Shown: positions 51,695-60,393, numbered from the stretch's first letter. The stretch is 64,000 bases of DNA from Saprospiraceae bacterium (GCA_022841345.1 JALHRR010000001.1:248001-312000), one strand, 5' to 3'. The notes: generated from the letters alone by a model not told the origin. A program made the numbers and translations.

Positions 51695-53623
51695 TTATTC
51701 TTTCTCCAACGCCTCCGCAAACCACACTTTAAATTCCTCCAAAGTAAATGTCCCCACATCTCCCTGTCCCTGCCTTCTTACAGAGACTTTGCCTTCTTCG
51801 GCTTCTTTCTCGCCGATAATCAGCATGATAGGTACTTTTCTAACTTCAGCGTCTCGGATTTTTTTACCGATTTTCTCATTGCGGTTATCAATGGTTCCGC
51901 GGATGTCGGATGCTGCAAGAGCTGTTTCGATTCCCTGAGCATAATCATTGAATCGCTCGCTGATGGTAAGCAAAGTGTATTGTTCAGGTGATAGCCATAG
52001 AGGGAATTTTCCTGCACAATGTTCAATCAAAACTCCCATAAATCGCTCCATAGATCCGAATGGAGCTCTGTGAATCATGATGGGTCTGTGAGCTGCATTG
52101 TCCGATCCGATATATTCCAGCTCAAATCTTTCAGGTAGATTATAATCCACCTGAATCGTGCCCAACTGCCATGAACGACCCAGTGCATCTTTGACCATAA
52201 AGTCCAGCTTAGGACCATAGAATGCAGCTTCTCCGAGCTCTGTTGTAGTTGTCAGTCCGGCTTCCAGGGTAGCGTCGATGATAGCTTGTTCGGCTTTGTT
52301 CCAGTTTTCGTCGGAGCCGATATATTTTTCTTTGTTTTCAGGATCACGCAGGGAAATCTGTGCTGTGTAATTGTCAAAACCCAGTTTTTCCAATACATAA
52401 CGCGTCAATTCAAGTACACTCAGGAATTCTGATTTCACCTGATCCGGCGTACAGAAAATATGTGCATCATCCTGAGTAAAGCCTCTAACTCTAGTCAATC
52501 CGTGCAATTCCCCACTTTGCTCATAGCGATACACTGTGCCGAATTCAGCAATTCTTAAAGGTAGATCCTTGTAAGATCTCGGTTTATGCCCATAAATCTC
52601 ACAATGGTGAGGGCAGTTCATCGGCTTCAGAAGGAAAAACTCATTTTCCCTGGGCGTTTGGATAGGTTGGAAACTGTCCTCGCCATACTTAGCATAATGC
52701 CCTGAAGTGATATACAATTCTTTTTTGCCAATATGAGGAGTAATTACTGGTTGGTATCCGCGTTTGACCTGTTCTTTTTTCAGGAATTCTTCGAGACGGG
52801 TTCTGAGAGCTGTTCCTTTTGGTAGCCAGATGGGTAAACCTGCTCCTACACGCTCAGAGAACATAAATAATTCCAGTTCAGCTCCCAATTTACGGTGATC
52901 TCGTTTTTTAGCTTCTTCCAGCATCACCAGATACTCATCCAGTTCTTTTTGCTTGGGGAAAGTGATTCCGTAGAGCCTTGTGAGCATTTTACGTTTTTCA
53001 TCACCTCTCCAGTATGCACCTGCAAGGCTTGTAATCTTGGCAGCTTTGATACGTCCTGTGTCTGGAATATGAGGTCCTTTACAGAGATCTGTAAAATTGC
53101 CTTGTTGGTAGAAAGTGATCGTCCCATCTTGTAGCTCTTCAATAAGCTCCAGTTTATATTCATCTCCTTTTTCCTGAAAGAAGGCGATTGCATCAGCTTT
53201 GGAAACTTCTGTGCGAACATATTCATTTTTCAATCGCGCCAATTCAAGCATTTTTTGCTCAATCTTCGGCAGATCTGCTAGTGTGATTTGCTGTGAATCA
53301 GGATCTACATCATAGTAAAATCCATTATCGATAGCCGGCCCGATTCCGAATTTTATACCCGGATACAAAGCCTCCAACGCTTCTGCCATCAAGTGAGCAG
53401 ATGAGTGCCAGAATGTCGATTTTCCTTCCTTATTGTCCCAGGTATACAGCACCAGATTGGTGTTTTCGGTGATAGGTCTTGAAAGGTCGCGGACTTCTCC
53501 ATTAACTTTTGCAGCCAATACATTTCTGGCCAGACCTTCACTGATGGAAAGCGCTACTTCATAAGCTGTGACACCGGATTCGTATTGTCTGACGGAACCA
53601 TCCGGGAGTGTTATATCGATCAT
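51695..53623 (-). CDS. thrS: Threonine-tRNA ligase
   Basis: ThrRS charges tRNA-Thr and removes mischarged serine. The start at 53623 ([17 protein letters not shown]) matches the family, with other ATGs at 53626 and 53638. Domains are: TGS (1-60), the editing domain with [11 protein letters not shown], the class II catalytic core ([20 protein letters not shown] zinc/active site, [17 protein letters not shown]) and the anticodon-binding domain ([20 protein letters not shown]). The sequence is about 642 aa. The infC-rpmI-rplT genes that often follow thrS are absent: a repeat-filled gap lies downstream instead. Confidence 0.97.
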   Translation of the reverse strand: MIDITLPDGSVRQYESGVTAYEVALSISEGLARNVLAAKVNGEVRDLSRPITENTNLVLYTWDNKEGKSTFWHSSAHLMAEALEALYPGIKFGIGPAIDNGFYYDVDPDSQQITLADLPKIEQKMLELARLKNEYVRTEVSKADAIAFFQEKGDEYKLELIEELQDGTITFYQQGNFTDLCKGPHIPDTGRIKAAKITSLAGAYWRGDEKRKMLTRLYGITFPKQKELDEYLVMLEEAKKRDHRKLGAELELFMFSERVGAGLPIWLPKGTALRTRLEEFLKKEQVKRGYQPVITPHIGKKELYITSGHYAKYGEDSFQPIQTPRENEFFLLKPMNCPHHCEIYGHKPRSYKDLPLRIAEFGTVYRYEQSGELHGLTRVRGFTQDDAHIFCTPDQVKSEFLSVLELTRYVLEKLGFDNYTAQISLRDPENKEKYIGSDENWNKAEQAIIDATLEAGLTTTTELGEAAFYGPKLDFMVKDALGRSWQLGTIQVDYNLPERFELEYIGSDNAAHRPIMIHRAPFGSMERFMGVLIEHCAGKFPLWLSPEQYTLLTISERFNDYAQGIETALAASDIRGTIDNRNEKIGKKIRDAEVRKVPIMLIIGEKEAEEGKVSVRRQGQGDVGTFTLEEFKVWFAEALEKE

Positions 53624-53651
53624 CATGAGACTGTTCATTTGATTAAGCTGG

Positions 53652-53659
53652 CAAAAATA
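53652..53659 (-). promoter_or_regulatory. Candidate -7 box for thrS
   Basis: TATTTTTG on the minus strand fits TAnnTTTG and lies 28 bases upstream of the chosen start. No -33 TTG is seen at the expected spacing. Confidence 0.35.
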
Positions 53660-54139
53660 ACAACAATAGCAAGATTGTGGTGGACTGATTCAAAAATACA
53701 TTGAATTCTCCGAAGACTAATGTTCATAAGCAAGCGGATTATCGTCCACGAATTACACGAAAAGACACTAAATAAATCCAATAAATTATAGCGAAAATTA
53801 TTTAGAAGACAATCTTGTAAAATTGAGCTTTTGAATTGTCCTTAAGTATGAGGGGATTACTGGCAATTGATAGAGCACATCACCTAAGTGAATCTTTAAA
53901 AACATTTAACTGCGCATTGTATTAAACTCCAAAGCCAATTGCTCATTCACACTCTAAAAGACACTAATAAATCCAGTAATTTGAGTTGATTATTCCTTGT
54001 AAGATTTTCGTGTACCTTCGTGTAATTAGTGGATGATTTTCAAAAATTCTACTAGTAACACTCCTATATTGTTTATTGAATTTTAACCAGAACTACTCTT
54101 CCAATTAAGCTTTATTCTGTACTCATTCCCCTGATTTTG
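53660..54139. other. Gene-free gap between divergent thrS and a methyltransferase gene
   Basis: The gap is AT-rich with no coding frame. It holds a direct repeat (AAAGACACTAAATAAATCCA at 53761 and a near copy at 53957) flanked by inverted pieces (CGTCCACGAATTACACGAAA at 53743 against TTCGTGTAATTAGTGGATGA at 54017). Together they outline an element of roughly 290 bases. Confidence 0.55.
53743..54036. repeat. Possible small element bounded by inverted GTGTAATT sequences
   Basis: The outer ends are imperfect inverted repeats (53743-53762 and 54017-54036), and just inside lies a direct repeat of about 25 bases (53760 and 53956). There is no transposase and no obvious target duplication, so mobility is not shown. 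Confidence 0.4.
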
Positions 54140-54147
54140 TACATTTG
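54140..54147 (+). promoter_or_regulatory. Candidate -7 box for the methyltransferase gene, leaderless geometry
   Basis: TACATTTG fits TAnnTTTG and ends four bases before the ATG at 54152, the same spacing as in front of the Fic gene. There is no clear -33 TTG. Confidence 0.4.
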
Positions 54148-54151
54148 AGCT

Positions 54152-55084
54152 ATGGAGGATTTTAAAAACAGATTGCTCAAACTCGAAAAGCATATTGGCA
54201 AATGGGCTCGCAGGCAGGGCATTACTTGTTACAGAATATATGATAAGGATATTCCGGAGTATCCTTTGAGCGTAGACAGGTATCAGGATTATCTCTATAT
54301 ATCCCTCTATGAGAAAAATTACAATGAAGAAATCATCACAGATGAATGGGTAGAAGAAATTCTTCAAGCCACAGCTTCAGCGCTTCAAACTGCACCTGAA
54401 AAAATTGTATTGAGGGCCAGAAAGCAACAGAAAGGTCTCGAACAATATGAAAAAGTAGATTCTGCCGGTAATCGAATGGTGGTGATGGAAGATGGACTAC
54501 AATTTATTGTCAATCTAACAGACTACCTCGATACCGGGCTCTTTCTGGACCACCGGAATACCCGCAAAATGGTAAGGGGAATGTCGGAGAATGCCCGATT
54601 CCTGAATTTATTCGCTTACACAGGATCTTTCACAGTCTATGCTGCCGCAGGAGGAGCAACCAACACGACTACAGTTGATTTGTCAAACACATATTTAGAG
54701 TGGGCAAAGGAAAATATGACATTGAATGGATTTATTAGATCAGAAACAAAGGCACATCACTTTGTACGGACAGATGTGGTAGCTTATCTCCAAAGATTGA
54801 AAGCCGGTTCATTTGATCTGATAGTTATGGATCCGCCGACATTTTCTAATAGTAAAAGGATGAGCGGTGTTCTGGACATTCAGAGGGATCATGTGAGTCT
54901 GATCAATTCAGCCCTTAGAGTTCTGAGTCCAGGAGGCAATCTCATCTTCTCCACTAATTACCGCGGATTCAAACTAAATGAAGCTGAAATTAAGTCTGAC
55001 AATATTAAAAATATTTCAGCCCAGTCTGTTCCCAATGACTTCAGGAATAAAAAGATTCATCAGTGTTTTGTGATAGAAGGATAG
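54152..55084 (+). CDS. Class I SAM-dependent rRNA methyltransferase, RlmK-like
   Basis: This 310-aa protein resembles the C-terminal (RlmK) half of RlmKL and the RlmI family. LDTGLFLDHRNTRKMVRGMS and FLNLFAYTGSFTVYAAAGGA form the SAM-binding region, VDLSNTYLEWAKENMTLNGF is next, and the catalytic loop is VMDPPTFSNSKRM. By family RlmK methylates N7 of 23S G2069. A free-standing RlmK-like protein is common outside Proteobacteria. Target specificity is inferred. The start ATG lies only four bases after a candidate -7 promoter box. Confidence 0.88.
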   Translation: MEDFKNRLLKLEKHIGKWARRQGITCYRIYDKDIPEYPLSVDRYQDYLYISLYEKNYNEEIITDEWVEEILQATASALQTAPEKIVLRARKQQKGLEQYEKVDSAGNRMVVMEDGLQFIVNLTDYLDTGLFLDHRNTRKMVRGMSENARFLNLFAYTGSFTVYAAAGGATNTTTVDLSNTYLEWAKENMTLNGFIRSETKAHHFVRTDVVAYLQRLKAGSFDLIVMDPPTFSNSKRMSGVLDIQRDHVSLINSALRVLSPGGNLIFSTNYRGFKLNEAEIKSDNIKNISAQSVPNDFRNKKIHQCFVIEG

Positions 55085-55587
55085 ATCGTAATTTACGGGG
55101 CTGACCCCTGGGAGGTGATGTCCCGGCCGTACTACATGGTCGTAATGCCGGGGCTTGCTGCGTGCAAGGTGATGTCCCGGCTTCGCTTCGCTGCGCCGGG
55201 GTGATGTCTTCCTTCGGCTACGCCTCGGAAGGTGATGTCTTTTTGTTTTCTTCAGCTTCGCTTCGAAAACAAAAAGGTGATGTGCAAGCGGAGCTTGCGA
55301 TTGAGTGGTGAGTAAAGGGGGTGAGTTTGTTTGATGTGTGAGTCTGTTTGTGTGCTGAGCTCCGTTAGGGGGGGATACATAACTCCTAGCCCACCCAAAC
55401 CCAAACCCAAACTATGCACTCAATCGTGAGCTCCGCTCACACATCACCTTTGTTCTATTGAGGCGTAGCCGAAAATAGAACAAAGACATCACTTCTTCTT
55501 GGCGTAGCCAGGAAGAAACATCACCTTGCAAGCCGCAGGCGCAGCAAGACATCACCTCCCAACTCCAATCCTCCAAATGAAGAAAAA
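55085..55587. other. Gene-free gap occupied by a two-armed hairpin array
   Basis: Almost the whole gap is the linker-hairpin array at 55114-55556. Its centre (55315-55417) is a G/T-rich tract (GTGAGTTTGTTTGATGTGTG) changing to a C/A-rich tract (CCACCCAAACCCAAACCCAA), with GAGCTCCGTTAGG between. The array runs to 31 bases short of the SDR stop. No gene is present. Confidence 0.7.
55114..55556. repeat. Linker-hairpin array 5, two opposed halves
   Basis: In the left half GGTGATGT occurs at 55114, 55168, 55200, 55231 and 55276. It separates the hairpins CCCGGC...GCCGGG (twice, different tips), CTTCC...GGAAG and CTTTTTGTTTTC...GAAAACAAAAAG. In the right half ACATCAC(C) occurs at 55441, 55486, 55518 and 55549, separating TTTGTTCTATT...AATAGAACAAA, TTCTTCTTGGCGTAGCCAGG-type and CTTGC...GCAAG hairpins. 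Both halves meet the centre through the same terminal module (55276-55314 and, inverted, 55418-55448). Confidence 0.82.
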
Positions 55588-56373
55588 CTACAAACTCCGC
55601 GTCCTTCCTCCATCCACCGGCAGATTAACTCCAGTGATATAAGCTGCAGCAGGACTGGCAAGAAATGCTGCTCCGGCCGCGATTTCGGAGGGAAGGGCGA
55701 ATCTTTTCATCGGAACTGAACCCTTCATTTGAGCTGCAATATCAGATTCCGGAACTCCGGCTTTAGAGGCTTTATCGCTTATCAACTGTTGCAGTCGATC
55801 CGTGTCAGTGAAGCCCGGCAAAATATTATTAACCGTTATTCCCCATGGAGCCAGTTCAGTTGCCATGGTTTTAGACCAATTTCCCATTGCAGCACGGATG
55901 GTATTCGAGACACCAAGACCTTCGATAGGCTCCTTGACAGAAGTGGAAATCACATTGATGATTCTTCCGTAAGATTCCTGCCTCATTCCATCAATCAACA
56001 ATTTTGTCAAAATCTGACTGCAAATGATATGTTTATTGAATGCATCTGCAAATTCTTCGGGTTGTGCATCGATGATGGGACCACCTTTTGGCCCCCCGGT
56101 ATTATTGATCAGTATATGATATTTTCTGACTACCAATAATCCGCTTACTTTTCTGCGGAGATCCTGCAAGTCTTCGAAATCAGCCATCAGGAAATCATGA
56201 TCCTGTCCCTTTGATTTGTCCAGATCCTGTAAAGCTGCAGAAAGCGTATTTGCAGAACGAGCCACCAATGTTACATTTGCGCCCATCCCAGCCAATGCAA
56301 TACCGATTGCTTTTCCTATTCCTTTACTTCCTCCACAAACTAATGCATGCTTTCCCAAAAGACTAAAGTTCAT
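55588..56373 (-). CDS. SDR-family oxidoreductase with replaced catalytic Tyr and Lys
   Basis: This 261-aa Rossmann protein is of the short-chain dehydrogenase family, nearest to 3-oxoacyl-ACP reductase-like proteins. The cofactor motif CGGSKGIGKAIG (residues 13-24) and NNTGG (90-94) are normal. At the active site the Ser is present (S143 or S145), but the YxxxK motif reads S156-N-T-I-R160. Such non-canonical FabG-like SDRs form a known group whose activity is unclear. The NNILPGFTDTDRL and GVNLPVDGGRTRSL regions are standard. It is divergent from the dioxygenase gene, 91 bases away. Confidence 0.9.
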   Translation of the reverse strand: MNFSLLGKHALVCGGSKGIGKAIGIALAGMGANVTLVARSANTLSAALQDLDKSKGQDHDFLMADFEDLQDLRRKVSGLLVVRKYHILINNTGGPKGGPIIDAQPEEFADAFNKHIICSQILTKLLIDGMRQESYGRIINVISTSVKEPIEGLGVSNTIRAAMGNWSKTMATELAPWGITVNNILPGFTDTDRLQQLISDKASKAGVPESDIAAQMKGSVPMKRFALPSEIAAGAAFLASPAAAYITGVNLPVDGGRTRSL

Positions 56374-56464
56374 AATTTTCTGATTTGTGTAATACTTTAC
56401 TTAATTTTGAAATCCAAGATAGAAATTTCTTTTAACCCAATATGCCAATTTAACTAAATTCAGT

Positions 56465-56983
56465 ATGTCTATAGCAAAGCCTTTCAATCTGAATAAGTGG
56501 ATAGATGATAATGCACATCTTCTCAAGCCACCAATTGCCAATAAACAAGTTTACCTTGAAAATGAGGATTTCATCGTCATGATTGTGGGCGGTCCCAATG
56601 GGAGAAAAGATTATCACTTCGAAGATGGCGAAGAATTATTCTATCAATTGAAAGGAGATATCACACTGAAAATCATTCATCCGGATGGTAAACCCGAAGT
56701 TATAAGCATCAAAGAGGGAGATATGTTTTTGCTTCCCCCGAGAATTCCGCACTCTCCTCAAAGACCTGCTAATACTGTCGGCCTCGTATTGGAAAGATAC
56801 CGCAACAAAGGTGAGACGGATCAGCTGATGTGGTTCTGCGAAAATTGTGCACATAAGCTTCATGAGGCTACATTTGAAATGACGGATATCGTCAATCAAC
56901 TGCCCCCCGTTATCAAGCATTTCATGGATTCTGAAGAATTGAGAACCTGTGAAAAATGTGGTACAGTGATGGAGAAAGTATAA
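56465..56983 (+). CDS. nbaC: 3-hydroxyanthranilate 3,4-dioxygenase
   Basis: This non-haem iron cupin opens 3-hydroxyanthranilate to the semialdehyde that closes to quinolinate, the NAD precursor. The 172-aa protein has the iron ligands in DYHFEDGEELFYQL (His, Glu) and RIPHSPQRPANTVGLVLE (His). It also has the C-terminal rubredoxin-like site C-E-N-C ... C-E-K-C seen in bacterial enzymes. Kynureninase and kynurenine monooxygenase genes are not in the window, but nadC (19567-20421) is, so the tryptophan-to-NAD route is plausible. LpxH follows 16 bases downstream. Confidence 0.95.
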   Translation: MSIAKPFNLNKWIDDNAHLLKPPIANKQVYLENEDFIVMIVGGPNGRKDYHFEDGEELFYQLKGDITLKIIHPDGKPEVISIKEGDMFLLPPRIPHSPQRPANTVGLVLERYRNKGETDQLMWFCENCAHKLHEATFEMTDIVNQLPPVIKHFMDSEELRTCEKCGTVMEKV

Positions 56984-56999
56984 GCTCCGAATCATCATT

Positions 57000-57764
57000 A
57001 TGAGTAAAGTTTATTTCGCTTCTGATTTTCATCTGGGAGTTCCTGCAAAATTGTCAAGCAGTGAACGGGAAAAGCTGATTGTCAGGTGGTTGGATCACAT
57101 TTCAAAAGATGCTACAGAATTATATCTCGTGGGAGATGTGTTCGATTTTTGGTTTGAATACAGTACTGTGGTTCCGAAAGGTTACACTCGTCTACTGGGC
57201 AAATTGGCTGAATTGACTGACGGAGGTTTGCCGGTCTATTTTTTCACAGGCAATCATGACATGTGGGTGTTTCGGTATTTTGAAGAAGAATTGGGAATTC
57301 CCACTTATCGGGAACCTATCATCAGGGAAATTCAGGGTAAAAAAATGCTGATCGGTCACGGAGATGGCCTTGGTCCGGGCGACAATGGATATAAATTCAT
57401 CAAAAAAGTATTTGCGAATCCGGTTTGTCAATGGCTATTTGCCAGATTGCATCCGAATCTGGGCATTGGCATTGCAAATTACTGGTCGGCGAAAAGCCGG
57501 TACGCAAATGTAGAGCCCGATCGTTTTGTTTCTGAGGAAAATGAATGGCTGGTGCAATTTGCAAAAGACACGTTAAAGGAAAATCACTTTGATTACTTTG
57601 TATTTGGTCACAGGCATTTACCTATATCATTCAATCTTCCGGGTGGAAGCAAGTATATCAATCTGGGTGACTGGCTGACACATCAATCGTACGGGAAAAT
57701 GGAAAATGGTGATCTTCAACTGGCTTTCTATGAAAATGAAAATGGTAAAATATATCGCAATTAG
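57000..57764 (+). CDS. lpxH: UDP-2,3-diacylglucosamine diphosphatase
   Basis: LpxH splits UDP-2,3-diacylglucosamine to lipid X and UMP in lipid A synthesis. The 254-aa metallophosphoesterase has ASDFHLG, VGDVFDFWFEY, FTGNHDMW, LIGHGDGLGPGD and VFGHRHLP, the five metal-site motifs in order. Length and the N-terminal DFHLGVP wording are those of Bacteroidota LpxH-like proteins. It is followed by an exported protein gene that starts within its last 23 bases. Confidence 0.9.
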   Translation: MSKVYFASDFHLGVPAKLSSSEREKLIVRWLDHISKDATELYLVGDVFDFWFEYSTVVPKGYTRLLGKLAELTDGGLPVYFFTGNHDMWVFRYFEEELGIPTYREPIIREIQGKKMLIGHGDGLGPGDNGYKFIKKVFANPVCQWLFARLHPNLGIGIANYWSAKSRYANVEPDRFVSEENEWLVQFAKDTLKENHFDYFVFGHRHLPISFNLPGGSKYINLGDWLTHQSYGKMENGDLQLAFYENENGKIYRN

Positions 57765-58545
57765 TATTTTCTGGCTGAGTGCAAGTTCTTTGAAAGCACA
57801 GTTTTCATCGGAACCGGATATAAATATTGCCGTTGACATTGTGTATGCCACAGTCGATAAACTGCATCAGATTTATGTAATTACACCTGACAACAATATC
57901 ATTAAATACGATGAAAACGGGGACATTCTTTATCGCTACACCAATAACTACCTTGGCGCTCCTTCACTGATTGATGCCAGCAATCCCATTCAAATTTTGG
58001 TGTATTACCCGGGATTACAGACCATTGTAACATTGGATGTTACTCTGAATGAAATAGCTAGAACCAATCTTGTTTCCTTCGGATTTTTTGATATCAAAAG
58101 AGTCTGCGTATCCAATGATGCACAGATATGGATCATTGATGGAATGGACTTTAAATTGAAAAAAATCGATCGATATGGAAAAGTGCTTAGAGAAAGTGAA
58201 GATTTAATGCTGCAATTAGGCAGAAATATCTCCCCTGTTGCTATGTTGGAAAGGCAAAACAAAGTCCTGATAATGGACGCAAATCTCGGACTCCTTATTT
58301 TCGACAATCTCGGAAATTTTGTCCGAACGGAGCCATTCGTTCAGGCACAGACTGCTATGACATATGGAGGAAAATTATTTTATCTGGAGAATCAATCCGC
58401 CTTTTCATGGGATATTGACTCAGATGCCCGCTGGACTGTACAACTTCCTGATAATTTACCTGCTGATCTGGTTTCCTATGCCATTTTGCCCAATGCTTTT
58501 TATGCATTTCATGAGGCAGGCTTTCTGGTGTATCGGATGAGGTGA
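57742..58545 (+). CDS. Exported propeller-like protein, function unknown
   Basis: This protein is 267 aa if it starts at 57742, where MVKYIAISIFWLSASSLKAQ makes a signal peptide. Earlier ATGs at 57736, 57730 and 57706 are in frame. The mature part consists of repeated strand pairs of the type IYVITPDNNIIKYDENGDIL, IWIIDGMDFKLKKIDRYGKV and LLIFDNLGNFVRTE. These look like blades of an NHL or SMP-30-like beta-propeller. No catalytic residues were identified. The overlap with lpxH suggests co-expression and perhaps an envelope role. Confidence 0.72.
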   Translation: MVKYIAISIFWLSASSLKAQFSSEPDINIAVDIVYATVDKLHQIYVITPDNNIIKYDENGDILYRYTNNYLGAPSLIDASNPIQILVYYPGLQTIVTLDVTLNEIARTNLVSFGFFDIKRVCVSNDAQIWIIDGMDFKLKKIDRYGKVLRESEDLMLQLGRNISPVAMLERQNKVLIMDANLGLLIFDNLGNFVRTEPFVQAQTAMTYGGKLFYLENQSAFSWDIDSDARWTVQLPDNLPADLVSYAILPNAFYAFHEAGFLVYRMR

Positions 58546-59233
58546 GGGGTGAAAGATTGAAAAGATTGATGGTGAGGGTGTGAGTTTAATGTGTGGAGTG
58601 AGAGAGAGATTGAAAAGATTGATGGTGTGTGGGTCAGGAGTGGAGGATGAGAGGGGGATTGATAAGATGAAGCTTGTATCAACCTAAACCGAAGGATTTC
58701 CTATTAGGGAAAAAATCACCCTGCTATTTTCATTGGCCGTCTTACATTGAACACCTTCGGAGTTCGTTAAGAGGATTCTGTTACCCCCGAGCTGCGCTTT
58801 GCTTGCACGGGGTTATCTATATTAAACTCCGACGGAGCTTGTGTGCCACGTAACAAAACTGATTTCCACGGTTGTACTGGCAGTATGATCTGGCTTTATA
58901 AAATTTCTATAGTTTTCAAGCTGTACTTATCCCCAAATACTTATGCTCCTGTTGTTCACTTTCAACTTTCAACTTCTTCCAGGCTGTTCACACAGGCACA
59001 CCCAACTCCCACCGGCTGTTAACTCATAATTCAGAACTCAGAACTCATAACTCATAATTTCTTCCAGGCTGTTCACTTACTACTTATTCCTTACTCCTTA
59101 TCACTTCTCTCCGGCTGTTCACACCCACATACTCAACTCCCACCGGCTGTTAACTCATAATTCAAAACTCATAACTCATAACTTCTTCCGGCTGTTCACT
59201 TATTCCTTACCACTTACGCCTTACGCCTTACGC
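58546..59233. other. Gene-free gap with G-rich tract and duplicated GGCTGTT modules
   Basis: 58546-58680 is a purine/G-rich tract containing an exact 21-base direct repeat (58554 and 58607, core GATTGAAAAGATTGATGG). 58681-58960 has pieces such as CCCGAGCTGCGCTTTGCTTG (about 58786) and AACTCCGACGGAGCTT (about 58825), loosely like tips of the hairpin arrays. 58982-59240 is a tandemly duplicated three-part module block, listed separately. No gene is seen. Confidence 0.65.
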
Positions 59234-59240
59234 CTATATT
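58982..59240 (+). repeat. Tandemly duplicated GGCTGTT module block
   Basis: GGCTGTT occurs at 58982, 59014, 59067, 59113, 59145 and 59190 (spacings 32, 53, 46, 32, 45). The order of the fillers is the same twice: CACAC...CCAACTCCCACC, then AACTCATAATTCA-type repeats, then CACTTA...CTTACTCC/TTACGCC repeats. This is a block of about 131 bases present twice. Related single modules are at 51386-51694 and, inverted, 22284-22400. The block ends at the frr stop codon. Confidence 0.75.
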
Positions 59241-59797
59241 GTCATAATATCATGCTCCTTCGCAGCAAACAACTTATCCATTTTCTCCACATACTGATCC
59301 GTTATCTCCTGTGTCTTTGCTTCCCTTCTTTTTGCTTCATCTTCCGGAAATCCGTCTTTCACTGCTTTTTTAATTTCTTCCATCATATCTCTGCGGGAGT
59401 TACGAACGCTGATTTTGCCTTCTTCAGCGAGATGCTTTGCGTGCTTTACGAGATCTCTCCTTCTTTCTTCAGTCAGGGGAGGAAGGTTCAGTCGGATCAC
59501 TTCTCCGTCATTCATGGGCGTTACACCCAGATTCGCTTCGAAAATTGATTTTTCAATAGATGCCAGCATTTTCTTTTCCCATGGCTGTATGACGATGGTT
59601 CGGGCGTCGGATACAGAAACATTAGCCACCTGATTCAATGGAGTCATGGTGCCGTAGTAATCAGCCTTTATACCTGCCACAATCTGTGGTGTAGCCTTGC
59701 CGGTTCTGACCTTTGAAAGTTCATCATTGAGATGTAAATATGCTTTCTCCATGGATTCATGGGTCATATCGAATGCTAAATCAAGTTCTTCGCTCAT
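59234..59797 (-). CDS. frr: Ribosome recycling factor
   Basis: RRF splits post-termination ribosomes together with EF-G. The start at 59797 (MSEELDLAFDMTHESMEKAY) gives 187 aa, the normal length. A longer frame from 59824 overlaps a candidate promoter box. Family signatures are LSKVRTGKATPQIV, YYGTMTPLNQVANVSV, IRLNLPPLTEERRRDLVKHA and SVRNSRRDMMEEIKK. The usual upstream partner pyrH is not here. Confidence 0.96.
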   Translation of the reverse strand: MSEELDLAFDMTHESMEKAYLHLNDELSKVRTGKATPQIVAGIKADYYGTMTPLNQVANVSVSDARTIVIQPWEKKMLASIEKSIFEANLGVTPMNDGEVIRLNLPPLTEERRRDLVKHAKHLAEEGKISVRNSRRDMMEEIKKAVKDGFPEDEAKRREAKTQEITDQYVEKMDKLFAAKEHDIMTI

Positions 59798-59821
59798 GAT
59801 GTCTGTTTTGTTAATCTGTGC

Positions 59822-59829
59822 CAAAAATA
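59822..59829 (-). promoter_or_regulatory. Candidate -7 box for frr
   Basis: TATTTTTG on the minus strand fits TAnnTTTG, 24 bases upstream of the start at 59797. It would place the transcription start inside any longer reading frame, which supports the shorter protein. The -33 element is unclear. Confidence 0.4.
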
Positions 59830-60081
59830 ATATTTCGGGCGTAAATAAAGCTTCTTTAAGGCTTTGAAAAGAATTGTTTCGTGGCTAATCTTCTCAAGCC
59901 TTGTAAAAGTTTGACTTTGAGAGGACGATTGGATAGGGGAAAATTTACAATTAGAGTATGTAATCTGTATGTGAAAATATTCGTTTTGTCATTATTTGAA
60001 TTCAGAATAAAAACCATCGTTCAGCCAAACTAAGACCGGATATTATTATGGTCAGTTATTTAGATATTCACTTTTCAGTAA

Positions 60082-60393
60082 ATGTTATCATTAATGGATA
60101 AAGCAATTCTCATTGTACTTCTTTCTTCGCTATTGTCTTGTTCGAGTAAATCAATGCTGAAATCTGGAGGTAATTCCATCAAATGTGATTTACAAATGGC
60201 AAAGGATGTAAGCTTACAATATCTTGAAAATCATAAACTGCTCACATTTGATCCTGAAATTAAAGTTAAAGATTCCTCGAATGTATTTTTGATTGAGATC
60301 TTTCCTGCTTCTAAATTTATAATAGGAGGTGGAGGTAAATTTGCAGTTTTAAAAGATAAATGTGAAATTGTTGATATAGTACTTTACCAATGA
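60082..60393 (+). CDS. Small lipoprotein, function unknown
   Basis: This 103-aa protein (99 if it starts at the ATG at 60094) begins with a short lipoprotein signal, AILIVLLSSLLSC. The rest has one helix (MAKDVSLQYLENHKL) and a beta sheet ending IIGGGGKFAVLKDKCEIVDI. The size and the terminal GG-hydrophobic strand recall small NTF2-fold immunity proteins, but the match is weak and no toxin gene is adjacent. A second small lipoprotein gene follows. Confidence 0.6.
   Translation: MLSLMDKAILIVLLSSLLSCSSKSMLKSGGNSIKCDLQMAKDVSLQYLENHKLLTFDPEIKVKDSSNVFLIEIFPASKFIIGGGGKFAVLKDKCEIVDIVLYQ

Noticed and set aside
55114-55556. CRISPR array
   Set aside because: The constant repeats are only 7-8 bases, the spacers are palindromes of varying length, the direction flips mid-array and no cas gene is present.
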